From the NCBI GenBank assembly GCA_026168455.1, contig CM047425.1, positions 19,608,648 through 19,672,647 of the forward strand: a stretch of 64,000 nucleotides of DNA. Direction: 5' to 3'. Made by a program: the position numbers and the translations under genes. Within the stretch, counting starts at the first letter, position 1, and each line of letters opens with the position of its first letter. Source of the DNA: Theocolax elegans (lineage: Eukaryota; Arthropoda; Insecta; Hymenoptera; Cerocephalidae). Positions 38,001 to 51,550 of the stretch are shown piece after piece. Below the pieces are notes generated by a model, which saw only the letters and a program-made list of their open reading frames with translations, ran no database searches and was not told the DNA's origin.

Positions 38001-41000
38001 TTAAAAGTAAAATAACCTGTGTTATATAGCGGTTTCTAATTCTAACAAACCGGACGGAAGGTTTGAGTAAATAATAAGCCTTATCACTTGCTAATTAAGG
38101 GCGGTCCGTTTCAGACTCACCGCAAACTAAAAGGCGATAGATTTACAGTTAGATCGCAAACATGTGTTCCCGCTATAAAACGCTAATATCCCTTTAAGAG
38201 AAGACCGTCTCTAAAAGCTTCTTAAAAATTCGTATTTTTAAGTATTATATATACACCGCGTGTGTACATTTTCATTAGAATTTTAGTTTCGTAGGTTCAA
38301 ACGCGTAGTGAGTGATTTGTTAGCTATTATAGCAAAAGAGTAAAATATATATTCAACAGAGAAGTGGCGTTCGTAAATTAAGAATAGTAAAAAAATAATT
38401 AATTTCTTTATTTCTTTTACTCACTTAACTTTATTATAAAATATATTATCAAGAACTGACAAAAAGACAATTGTTTGATAAGAGGCATTACAATAAATTA
38501 TCGAAATGTTATAACGTGTATTGTTATCTATATTAGAAAAAAGACTTCTATATAGTATCAAAAATACGTATACGTATATATTTTTAATTATGCAATCATC
38601 TTATGGATACTCTCTCAATATATTTGCTAAATATTGTGGAAAAATAATTAACTTGACAAAAGAATTGAAAACATAATGTAAAAATATTGTGTATCATACA
38701 AAAATGTTGTTTTTTTCCTTCTATATCAAACGCACATCGCGCTTATTAATCAATAGAACTTGAATAACGATTTAGTCCTCGTATACAGAAAAAAAAATGC
38801 ACTGAACGCCCGCAATCTTGGTGGTACGTGTATACCTTTGCATATCTTGAATATACGTATATATCTACGCATTCCCCATTTAACAATCAACAAACACACA
38901 TCGAATCAAAAAGCAAATACGAAAAATATATCGTCCAATTCAAAGTAACCATAAAGCTGTTCAAACAAAGTTGTCAACCGCGTCTCTTCGAACTACTTGA
39001 CAGATACCACCGAGTAAGAGAAAAAAAAATAATGTCCATCCTTAAAAGCGATTGGATAAAGAAAAAAACAATAAAGCCGTTTCATCTAGCTCTGAAAGTC
39101 AAGACGCACGCGTATATATTCTCTGGGTGTCTGTGTGAGTGCGCGCGCGTATGTGTATCGGTAGCTAATTTACTCGTCCTCCTCTTTCCGCGCACTTCGA
39201 GAGAGAGAAATATCGAGCGCGGCTCGTGAAATTCGGGGCCCTCGATCTTTTCGAACTTGCCGAGCGATGCCAGTAAATTTTCGAGAGAGCGAGTTCTCCA
39301 CCTGCCGGTCCGCCGAGAAAGATACATAAAGATACGTACGTATATATATACACCAAGTGCAAGCGTGGAGAGGGAGAGGGGGAGGGGGAGGGGAGTCACA
39401 GACGATGATGAAAAAAATTTCGTTCGTTCCATACTAATTACGCGGAATTTCGAGCGAAATTTTTCGGCTCGATTTGACATATTCTTCTTGCCTCCGAATT
39501 CACCGAGTTAAGTGTTTGATTTTTATCGATTTGTGGTGCGCACACAGGGATCCAGGTAAGCAACATTACGTTACTCTCATAAAAATCACCAACAGTAAAA
39601 GATCTACATACTTATTCATATTACATAAGAGTTATGGCTTGTAACATTACGTAGATTATAGTTTTACGAGCAACGGTGCGTAATAATAAATATGGTTTAA
39701 TTATTTCAATTTATACAATAGAATTACTTGTAATAGTTTTACTTTTAATGATGTATTACTTGCAACATAGTACTACATAGCAATCTATCGCGTCTAAAGA
39801 AAATATGCATTAGCCCTATAATGCTGCACATTAAACTATCCGTGAAACTTTATTTACCCAAAAACTAGCCTTTAGATTTTTTAATATGGACTATATCGAC
39901 GAATTACGGAAAAGTGATACAACATTTAAATACTAGAAGAAGCTGGAAAAAATGTGCACATTTGTGAGTATTATTGAAAGTTGTAAACCTATATAAAAAT
40001 AACTGATTCCAACTATACACATATAGGTATATGTGAAATATGGTATATGTCACCACTCATTCACAATAATTCTTCTAAAAAAAAAATAACAACCCTTTCA
40101 CTGAAATTGGTAATGAAATGCGTATGAACTAAAGGTACACGCAACCCGTCACGTTTACGTTTCATCTCACCTCTTCTACCTCTTCTATATGTATATTTCT
40201 ACCGTGCAAGAACCTTCTCTCTCCCTGTTGCTTTGAATATAGTTCTATATAGTGCATACGAACGCGCGCAGTCGCGTGGCTCGGAACCTAAAGCACCCGC
40301 ATAAGAGATGCGCTTAGATAAGCCCCCGGTTGCACGCATAAACCGAGCTATCTCTCGCTGTTTTGAAATTTAATACACGCGTCGGGATTCCGTGGCGCCC
40401 TGGAGACCCACAGCCGCGCCAGGCACTTTAGATGGATCCGCGCGATTATTCGCTTACAGGCTTCGATGTGTATATATATACATATATACACCAAATTTTT
40501 TAACGGGCGCAAGGTGGCCTGTTTCTCAAACTTTTCCTCCGCGAGCTCTGCGGGAATTCTGCGTTTCTTTTATATCTATAGCTTATACACACACACACAC
40601 ACAAATATATATATGTATAGTTTGAATAACGAACAGAGGTTTTATTTACACGCTATTACCGGGATTATGGATCTGTAAATTTTGACCGGAGATAGGGCCT
40701 CGGTTAAGATTTTCGACAATGGTTCTGAACGCAAAAAGTGCAAAGTCTCTTGCGATCGATCGAAGATTTGTGTAAAGTGGATGAGTTTCGGACGATAAGA
40801 ATTTACTCCTACTCATATACCTTTCGAAATATTATAACGCATCAATTTTCGTTGGGACTATCTAGGGTTCCGGTGGGTTCTCCAAGTTGTCTGCCTAATC
40901 CTATGCACTTGTATAAATTACAATGCAAAAAAATAGACAAAAGTGTCAGAAATTATACTCAGAAAGAAGAAAATATTTATTGGACATATTATTAATACAA

Positions 41001-43000
41001 GTATCTATCCCTCGAAAGAAATTTTTGTTTTGTAATTTAATTGATAAAAGTAATTTTTATATGTATAGAATTGTACATATTGTATAATTATTTAAAAACA
41101 TGCAAATTTTACATTAATAATTGATTATATAATGTTAATGCGCCAACGTAAAATAAAATAAGTAATCAGCATTTGAAAGTGTTATTAAAAAAAAATCAAC
41201 AAGAAAAGCAATATTAATAAAAGGAAGTTAATTCGTAATGCAAACCCTTTAATATCCGTTTGAACCTTTGATGAATGAGTTTTTACTCCATTGAAGTAAA
41301 TTTCAATCGAGGCGTGCACTCGCAACCTATCATCCAAAGTATATAACGAATGACCATTGGTATTCCCTTATGTAAAACGCACATTCTCTTCAATTTCGTA
41401 TCATAATCCGTCCCATTAAAGTGAAAATCAACAGTAAACTCGCGCGACATTCATCCTTCTTTTTTTCTTTCTTTAGCCACAAAAATTTAACTCGTATAAT
41501 TACGGAAGAAAGGTATAAGTATATATATATAGAGAGAGAGAACACGAGTACATATATGTATAACAAACGAGCGGCGCGCGATCTTTAGCGCTCGGCATCC
41601 CAATTAATAACGGGCCGCCATAATGCTCCGAAAATTTTAATAATTTCGTTAAGGAGCAAGACAAGCACTAATTACGAGAAGATTAAACACACTCACCGTG
41701 AAATCCTTATGTGCGTACGTGTATATTTATTTATATATATACACATACTTGATTCCCGGTACAATTACCAAAGTTGCGCAATCGTCCGTTGCATAAGTAC
41801 GGCTCGACGTCATTAAACGTCATTACGCTTTTACAGACGACCAAAATTTTTCATCCCTGTATATATACAGGCTCATCAGATCGTATACGCGATATACCTG
41901 CAGTATGTATATATATACACGTACACACCCGGCTTTCGCCTTTTTTCCGTAAGTGCCGATCGGGGCTTCCTACACACACATACGCACTCCCGTATAAAGA
42001 GAAAGAGAGTCTTATAATACGAGGAGCACAGGTGACAAGTCCGGTGGTCTTCGTCTCTCTATATACGATCGAATTTGGCTTCTTCGGAAGGGAGAGCTTC
42101 GATGCTAATTGATATAAGTGCAATAATCTACCTATACGGACAGATTTAATTCATTCGCATTATTTTATTTTGTCATTTGATAACTCCATTTTTATTTATA
42201 GCTATAATTGGATAATTTTACTTTGACGTTCTACGATTAGTTTAATTACGTTTAGTTTTTTGTCTTGGATTAACAAGGGTAACAGGATGATGATATGCTC
42301 TTAAATAATCTAATGAATTTTGAGGTAACGGATCACATTGAATTCTGATTTTTAAAAAGTAATTCGTCTCTTCCTTGTACAATGTTATACTTATATAAAT
42401 ATTCGTTATATTAATAGAAATATTAAACAGCCCGTTCCATTAATTTAATAACATTGCTTTCAGTCAACTATAGTCAAAATAAAAAAGGTATATACACACT
42501 GCTTAAGCACGGAAAGGAAAATAAAAGTTCAGTATTACGCAAATTGCTTACAATCGTAATAAACCTTAGTTTAACCAGATTTGAAATTAGCCTGCCCGCA
42601 AATAGAATTATAATTTGATCTACCTTGATTACTCTCAGATACATACCCAAAAGCATAGAACACATGCGAATTCGATTAACAAATTACTCGTAGAGCCTCG
42701 CCTACTCGGAAACACCAGTAATTGAATTTTACCCAATGAAAAATCAAATAAGAAATTCTTACAATTTGTTCTCCAATTTTCTTCTCTTTCATTTAACCTT
42801 GATTGTTTGGGCGTTTGTACGATCTATTTTTCTCTTACGTATACTGCATACATCTACAGCGTATACACATTTACTCTTTCTCTCGTTAATTGTTTCGTTT
42901 TCTTTTTCTTTCGTCCTGATACTTATACGGCTCAGGTACGACTGATCGTCGCGGTGTGGCACTTGGCTCGACTCCGAAAATACGCGCACGTGCTCTACGC
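35042..43000. other. intergenic, no gene seen
   Basis: AT-rich with CpG-richer patches at about 35860-36110, 37090-37480, 39060-39560, 40180-40560 and 41560-42110. The sequence 35878-35888 (GGGTTCGAATC, followed by TCTACCGA) is a Pol III B-box-like fragment similar to the tRNA-like sequence at 13.57 kb, probably a SINE remnant. GCAGCTGC at 35988-35995 is a symmetric E-box. A splice-donor-like CAGGTAAGC near 39552 has no coding sequence before it. Confidence 0.55.
37214..37236. repeat. (CT)n microsatellite
   Basis: CT dinucleotide run in a pyrimidine-rich stretch (about 37140-37260). It creates the Ser-Leu repeats in overlapping translated frames. Confidence 0.9.
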
Positions 43001-43860
43001 GTTAACGTACACGGACATTTTTAAATATGTACGTAACGTATAGGTGATAGCCAGCGTATTAATAATATGTGCATATTTTTTAAAAAACATAATAATATTT
43101 TTGATTATTTAACACAAAAGAATTTGTTTCAATAATTAACTATTTTATATTAAACGTATTAAATAATATCAAATTGTGTGACTCTCCTATAAGTGTTACT
43201 TATAATAGTTATTAAAAATAACGTTATAATTAAAAATTACGTAATAAAAGTCATAATCTGCAAAACAAATCTGCATAATAATTAACAACTTTTTTTTTTA
43301 ATCAAAGTGAAAGGATTAATTAGTAGAGCAAAATGTATATAGTTATCGTTATGATTTATTACCGTTAGCCACATATAAATTTATTGAATATTTTAGCGTT
43401 GATCGAGAAGTATTAATAATTAACAAGTTTGCGATAAACTCCGATACGGACGTATACGAAATCTGATAAGATCCTTCATCATCAATTTTTCTCTTTGAAA
43501 AATGCATCGCAGAGGTTGTATACATAAAGCCAAGAGAGCCATATATACATATACATTTGGGACATACAAAACCCGTCGGGAATCCATAGTATAGTCCACC
43601 TCGGGTAGAAAAATAGGATTAGAGCGAGGGACGAACGAAAAAGAAGGAATATACGACGCAGTATAGCTCTAGACGAGGGAATAGAAAAAGGCACAGAGGC
43701 CCAAAAGAGGGATGACCATTTTATACGCATACACACAGACGCATCACGGAAAGAAAGAGTATGCATACGTACGTGTGCGTGTGCGTGCGTGTGTGTGTGT
43801 ACATACATATATACGAGGAGCAGTAAAATGTGCGGAGGAGGGTGGGGGTATATATCAAGA

Positions 43861-43899
43861 CGCGTGGCACAACCAAGCTGGATCAGCAGCTGCCACGCG
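43861..43899. promoter_or_regulatory. candidate proneural/Hairy composite site
   Basis: CGCGTG at 43861-43866 and CACGCG at 43894-43899 flank a GCAGCTG E-box at 43886-43892, which is one base from the second CACGCG. These are the two classes of site used by proneural activators and Hairy/E(spl) repressors. Regulatory function is inferred. Confidence 0.3.
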
Positions 43900-46267
43900 C
43901 CGGCGTGTGTGTGCCTCGACTCGATTCGGGAGGCTTCCATATAAGTGCTATTGCGAGAGGACTTTTCAAGCGCCTCACGTTTTTCCATTCCTTGACTTTT
44001 AAACATATTTTCTTTTGTTCTTTCTGTACTTGTATATTGATCGGTGTATCGGGAATATCAAAGTTGCCAACTCGATAATCATTCGAAAAGTTAAGATATT
44101 GACCATTTTAATTGTTGCTGACCTAAGGATTTAACAAATAAAACATATGCAAATAAGTATGTAATGTTTTTGACTTTGACAAGCAGAATGTATCATGCAA
44201 CAAGAACTTAAAGAGGACTTGCAAATGGTTGCTCTATTTTTTACTCATTACCTTCAATCTATACTTATTACTCGATTTTAGACTTAAATTTTTTAAAATA
44301 GTTACACAACAATCATAACTATTTAATAAATACACGATTCATAATAATTAAATGCTTTATTTCGTACAATTTTGGAGTAATACATCACATTGAAGTGAGT
44401 CAAGTTTTCTCTCCACACTATATCGTAATTAAAAAGGTGTGAAAATACTTATTCAATCCAAAATTTAATTTTCTCGACATTTTGACAGAAATCGGACAAA
44501 AAATATATACATAAATAAATTTAAACGTACAATATTGCAGAAGTGAAAAGTATTTATATTTAATGCGCGAAAGTGAAATTTCGTTTAATGTACAATTTGA
44601 CACAAATTTCATTTTCAATGTAATTAATTCCGTAAATACGGGAATGATGCAGGTAACGAGAAAAATCTCAGAACGTGTGAAAGATTGACGTGCAGATTTA
44701 AATCTGCGTTACTTTGGTATATTTACACCAATGTATGTGTCATTAACAATCAATTAAAAACCCAAATAAAAAAATACATTCGCATTTAATTCCATGAAGT
44801 AGGACAAAGTATATATTTATATACATACAGTAGCGGACTTCCGAATTACAAAAAAAAAATTAAAAAAATATATGAAAATAACGTTTATATTTAAGTCCAC
44901 AATATTTTAAAAGCTTAAACGAAAATAACCTATATACAGCAGCCATAATTGTTTCAAATTTGCCTAACATCTTCTACGCTTATTATGCACGCGGATGAAA
45001 AAAAATAATTCGAAGCTTAGTCAAACATAATAGCGCTGTAAACAAACAAGCTAATATACAGTCGGCGCCACGAAACGAAAAAAAAACATTTCTTCTCAAC
45101 GCGATATGCAAAATTTGATGGTAGAAGATAGTTATAGTCGGCTCTTTAGCGGGATGTCTATAGAAACTTAATACCTACTGTAGCTTCTTCCCTATCTCTG
45201 TCTCTCTCCCTCTCTCTCGTTCGTTTACTATCCGGATTTTTATGTTAAACGTGCGCAGTTTTTACGAACGCACGCGCCAAGGTTCTCTTTCGTAGAATCC
45301 GAATCAATTTGACGTCTTACTCTAATTAAGGTTTAGCATAATAGAGACAAACCCGACGTTTTGCGCGTCCGCGTTTGACGTACTAATTCGACGCGTGCGG
45401 TTTGCGAAAAAAATGAAAGAAACAAATGTCGATTGATGCTAATTAAGAATACGGTAGGATAATTTTTTTATTACTGTGATACACTCTTTTTAGCACAATT
45501 TTATCACCGTTCGTACGTTTCGAGCTTCTCGGAACTTTTCAAATGGTTTGCACGATGAATGCTAATGAATTAGATTTCTTTATAAAACAAAACTGTTAGC
45601 TGATTGTATACTAGAATTTTTGATTCCGATCTTGCAATAAACTTACCTATGGTTATTTTAAACGTTTAAATTACTCTATTCTATTTTTTCTCTTTCGAAT
45701 TTTTGCTAGTTTGGTATATTTTTAATAATTATTTTTTAATTGTAAATAGGTTTACTAAATTCTCTATTTATAAAAACAACCTCAAAATTTAACCTTTTGT
45801 TGAGATTGATTTGCTCGTTATGTATTAACTAAAATGTATATATAATTATAACTGTAAATGTATTTTGTACAAAGTCACATTAGCTTTGAAAGCATGGCAA
45901 TAAAATTCAAAAGATAAAGTTCATCGCGGTAATTGTTCCCATAAATTGTAATCTTTTAAAGACCCTCTTAATTAAATAACAAACCGTCTAAACGCAGCGT
46001 AAAACTTAAAAAAATAAGTGCGCTATATAATCATCCTCGTATATAACCAAGAAATTTACAAATATTTACCGCTTTTAAAAAGCTCCCTTGTACTCACAAA
46101 AATCCGACGTAACATCGCGAAAAATTTAACAAATTTTCGATGTCACAAAATTGGTACTTCCTCGTAAATTAGCTTAAGTACGCCGAGAAACCGGTTATAA
46201 TGCATATACTATATATACGAAAAATAAACGCGGGCACCTCTCGTTCGCAAGAAATATTTGACAAGAC

Positions 46268-46294
46268 CAACAACAACAACAACAACAACAACAA
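46268..46294. repeat. (CAA)9 microsatellite
   Basis: Nine CAA repeats, giving an Asn run in one translated frame. There is no coding evidence around it. Confidence 0.9.
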
Positions 46295-49200
46295 AAAAGA
46301 ATCGCATATCACGCGCGTAATGCAATTAGAGTCTCGTTTAAAAACCCCCGATACAGGAATACCGCAAAATTACATCCCCTAAAGCTCTTTTTTCCTATAT
46401 AGAGTTCAACGATTGGCACAAAAGACACTTGCGAAATTTTAACTGTCACGAGCTACCGTAAACGGCATAATCAAAAGTCGCGCATGCGAGCATCGCCGCG
46501 AGGGTGGTCGGAACGACGCCTGAGGCTCAAAAAATAAAGAAAATAAAAGTGAGCGACGAGGTGTCTTTTTTTTTCTTTTTGGGTGTATATATGTTTGTAC
46601 GGAAACACGCAAGGATGGAAGGCACGCGAGTCGCGTTTGTCGATTGGATCTCATCTTGCATATATTCTTAAGTGCGCAAAAAATGCGCGCGGTTTTTCGG
46701 AAATTTGCTTATATATACCCGGTTAATGATAAGCATCGGGTGTACATCGTTATTTATAGCTTGATACGAGTAAAAAATATTGGTTCGTTAACGTAATTAC
46801 CTGTCAAATTGTTAATTACCTTTTGATTATTTCACTGTAATTATTTGGAAATTAACCCTCATTGCAGATGGTAAGTATAATAACGAGAGGATATTGCGGA
46901 GATATAATATACCGATATTTTCTAACTGTAACTATTTTATTTTATTTTTATTTTTAATTCCCATTTTTTAATTATTTTAAGTTATTAAATTTTATATAAA
47001 AATATTGATAGTACGATTTTACATATGATGTAAGACTTTTAAAATATTGGATGAATAAAATAGTCACTGATCGGACTTTAGTTTATTTCTTGCATTGAAA
47101 TTTCTATTGACACGCGATCTTCGATCCAAGTGTATACCATGATTGTATCAATTAAGGATAGTGTTATTGCTCTGACGTACGTTAATGTAATATTAATCAA
47201 TATCTTCGAATTGTGTATATGATATATTTTAATAAATAACAATAAGCACCCATAAAAATGTAATTGTATCGAATGTATAGTAATTGTATTTGAAATAAAT
47301 AACATACGTTTAAATTTGATGTGTTTATTTTATATGTATATATAGTTATGTATTTACATATGTACATACGTTTTGAATATGAAATATTATGGTATAATAT
47401 AGATTATTGATTCACACTTTTTATTTATGAATATTTTTTTATTTAATAAATCTGATTAAATTCGTTTGTATTAACGTATATATTTAATCAAAATTACTTC
47501 CATAAACATTTTCCGTAGTTTAAAATTAATTCAAATTATCTGCAGAATTAATATAATATTATTTTCCGAAGCATTTAGAAAATTTTTTAAAATGCATTTA
47601 GCTAATAACATGTTAAAAATCGTAATATATATTATTTGATAAAAAGACACTAAAAAAATTTATAAACCGCTTTATGATCATTCTTGAACTGTCACATTAT
47701 ATTAAATTATTAGTATGTAAAATAAAAACCAGATGCAACAGGATTTAATTGAATGGGAAAGAGATTTAATCGATTAACAAATAATATATTTGTAAATCAC
47801 TAAACGATTATCAAGATAATATCATTGTTTTTGAATTCATACCAGCATTCAATCGTGTAAATAAAATACTTGTTCATTTGTACAAAAAAATTACTCAAAA
47901 GTTTTATCGATTTTATTATGTTTCGGAAAATGCAATTAGTTCCTGTTTGACAAGTTGTGAAAGATTTCATTTATCGCTTTGTCATTCACCGATGGATTGG
48001 CATAAATAGAAATTATTTCCTTTTATATTCAAAGTTAATCTAATAAATTTTTGTTCCAAGTTTTATGCACTAAAATATCTCTTTACTCATTAAAGCAACT
48101 TTTAATCAATTAAAAAAATTAAAAATTTGTACAATTTTGTACATTTCCCTTGCCTTCTCACCATTTTTTATTCAGGCGTCGTTGATAAGGAAAAAAAGGA
48201 ATTCAAAAGAAATTTTAAAGTAACATTCCACTCGAAAATTAAGCCCAATTTCGAAAGATACCTTTTTTTGAAGCCTTTCTCACTCTCACTTTTCTCTTTC
48301 TATCAACATTGAAGCCGCCTAAAAAACTGACGAAAAAAGGCGTTCATCGAACGAGACACCAAGATCGGTCCTCTATCTTTCTCTCTCTTACTCGGCGACT
48401 TTACAAGAGTATCTCAAGGTGAAGGAACCAGAGAAGGTGGAAGCGACAGCTCACGCGACTAAAAGAAGTAGGGGCTCGATGGCGCGTGGCGCACACAGCT
48501 CGCTTTGGATCTTCCTTTCTCTTCATCCCGCGTACGCGTCGCCGAATGACCATCCAACGAATACGGGAGCGACACCTAAAACGATTTTTTAACCATAGTT
48601 TAAACTAAAATTTTAAAATCCGAAATTAATATTATTAATATCTAAATTATCATAACGTGAAATAATCTTCTCATTTTAATTGCTTCCTTCTTGATTTACA
48701 ATGATTGTCTTATTAATAGACGATCTTTATTACCTAATATATATAATCGTAGCAAATTTATAAACTATAATTGCATCGTAAACAATGATGACCACCTCCG
48801 CAGTTTACCATTCGATTTCACTACTGATTACATTTCTTATCTAATAACGGTAGAATTTCCGATCGTACATCGAATAATACATTCCAAGAAAAATGTAACG
48901 TGTGTGGGCCTCATTAGGAGTTAGGACACCCATTTAATCGAGCTCCATTTCTTATTCGATGATTCATAATATTCAGCTTAGTTGCGCGCGTGCACGCGTT
49001 GTTGGAACCAGGAGGCATAATGGGTTTCATTAATTTCGATGCGATTATATATACTTCTCTCGATTTGTATATAAGGATGCGAACGTATTCTCTCGAGGCA
49101 AAGTAACACAAGGATTAGGGCACGGTGAACGCATTATTTGATTTTGATGATGCTTAATATGTAGGGGAAACGTTGATTCGTAATATTTAATTTTTACGAT

Positions 49201-50205
49201 GTACTTAGAGTACTATTTTTGTTATCCTATTTGCTTTATACGTGATATATACGTATAATTATCATTTCGTTGAATCACTTGCAATGATCTATTTTCGCGT
49301 ACGAATATTACACTATCCACTTTTTTATCTAATTCGAAATTCGTAAATACTTTAACACTGCGTTTCCATCATTACCGTAAGAAATAAAAGTTTGACCAGT
49401 AATCCATTGATATATAATAATCTGATAAGTTTGCAAAATTGATCGATGTTGCCGAAAATTATTTAAAAAGAAAAATTTAAATCGCTTGATTTCATTCACC
49501 GTTATAACATGGAAACGGGTCTTGTATGTATACACATATACATGTGTGTGCGTGTGTGTGTGAACGCACGTATAAGTAGAAGCAATAAAAATTTTGGTGC
49601 ATGCATTCGTTGGTGATTAAATTAAAAAATAAGAGAACGACATACACTATATACGCACCGTTTATCGTAAGCTGCTACAACTAAATTGTGTGTGCGCGCT
49701 TTAAGCAAATAACTGGTCACTCTCGAGTAGCCAAAAATACTATAAATGATAAAACATTTCTGAGTAAGTGTATAAGGTAGTGTATAGTTAATCATCGTGT
49801 AAGCATACGTACATCAAACTAACGGCCGCATTCAATTTATCACAGACGCATCGCACTCGAAATCGAAGAAAAAAGAAACGTCATAAAGTGTAAAAAATTC
49901 GAAAAAAATCTAATCTTTTCGTACACAATGAAGAATATTTTAACATTTCGTCAACTCTTCGGAAAACTCCGTTTTTTTTTTGACTACATAAAATAAAGCG
50001 ACATCTCAAAAGCAGCCGCGTATCCAAACATAAAACGTAAGGGCATAATACAAATTCATAAATCATCGGAAGAGCTTGCGTATAATACGGGTCGGTATAA
50101 AAATGCGGAGGCGATCCCAGGCGGCGCAGATGCGCGCACTTGTTTGATCGGTGTCTTCTTCACCATTAACGCACTCGTGTTGGTGAGCCGAAAGAGAAGA
50201 GAGCG

Positions 50206-50231
50206 AGAGAGAGAGAGAGAGAGAGAGAGAA
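50206..50231. repeat. (GA)n microsatellite
   Basis: GA dinucleotide run within a purine-rich stretch (about 50190-50270) in a CpG-richer patch. Confidence 0.9.
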
Positions 50232-51523
50232 GGAAAGAGGGAAAGAGAGAAAGAGAGTCGAAAATGTAAGATCGGACGCGGTGACGCGCGTGCAAGGAAG
50301 AAGAGCACCTGCCCTGGCGCGCGCCGTCTCGAAGTTAGCGACTTATATGTATCCCTCTCTTTTTCACCATCATCGAGAGGGAAAGATAGACATTTTTACT
50401 TGTCCGTTACATTTTTTTCCACGTCTTATCGAAATTTTCGAACTTCTTCAAAAGTATGATTGCGCCCGATTATTCTCCGAGTTGTTAATTGACTAAGAAT
50501 CTTTTAAATGGACTTTTTATACCAATTTTTATTTCTTCTTTCCGGATGCGAAGTTTAAAATGCAGGAATGAAGTTTGCGTGTGGCGTTATGTAAGAACCG
50601 GGTATGAAAGTTATTAAGTATATGGTAATTGATTCGGTTTATTACTCAATTCCGCATTTCCTCCTTTACTATATATTATCCTTTACTATAAATGCGTGTA
50701 CGAATGTATGTGCGTACGTATTTTATGAAATGGTTGTGCAACTTAATATTTTTCGCATATTATAATTTATTATTTAAGCGACATCATATAATTATGCGAA
50801 TTCGTATTAAGTAAAGTAAATTTAATTCGATATGTGCATAAAATATAATATCATGTATTTGGTGTTCTTAAAAATCTTCAATGGTTTTTTTATATAACTC
50901 TATAGAGAATTTAAAGAGTAACAAAAAATAAATTTTATAATTTTATCTAACAAAACGATGAAATTTATATAGATAAATTATTTAACATAAGCGTATAAAA
51001 TAATATTATTTTGGTAATTTGATTGATTGTAAAAGTAGTTTATTTCTCTGTTAAGGCATGGCAATCGAGCTGTTTTACTAAAAAATAAATATAATGTATC
51101 AGATATTATTGTAAAATAAAAATTCGGCTATCTTGAAAGTATAAGAAGATAAAGATAAAATTTCTAATCCGAAAATCCAATGGTCAGTTTTCGTTAATGG
51201 AATAACCACTAAATTAACGTTTTCAAAAATTTCCCCCTACAATTATGCAAATCCTCTAATATACACACACGCACACTTGACCCATTAGAAACGGCATATA
51301 TACCGATTTTCCACCTGCTAAGAACTATCCAAGAAAGCTTTAAAATATAAGGGGCGCGGAAAGCGCAGGACGGCTTTTTGGGGAAAATTGGTGGTCGGCA
51401 TCGAGGACCCGCGGCCACGTAATAAATGGCAACCAAGTCTCGGAGAGATGCGCACAGGTTGCATTTTAAAAGCCGACTCGAAAAGAGGCGGAATCGCTTT
51501 TCGGTGGCCAAAGGAACGCTCAG

Positions 51524-51550
51524 GCGTACGCGCGCGCGCGCGCGCGTGCA
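51524..51550. repeat. alternating (CG)n tract
   Basis: A run of alternating purine-pyrimidine, mainly CG, about 25 bases long and thus a good Z-DNA former. It is unusual in an AT-rich genome and, with intact CpGs, suggests little germline methylation here. Confidence 0.9.

Noticed and set aside
43482..44006. 174-codon minus-strand frame
   Set aside because: Built largely on GT/CA and TATA repeats, with competing frames on the other strand.
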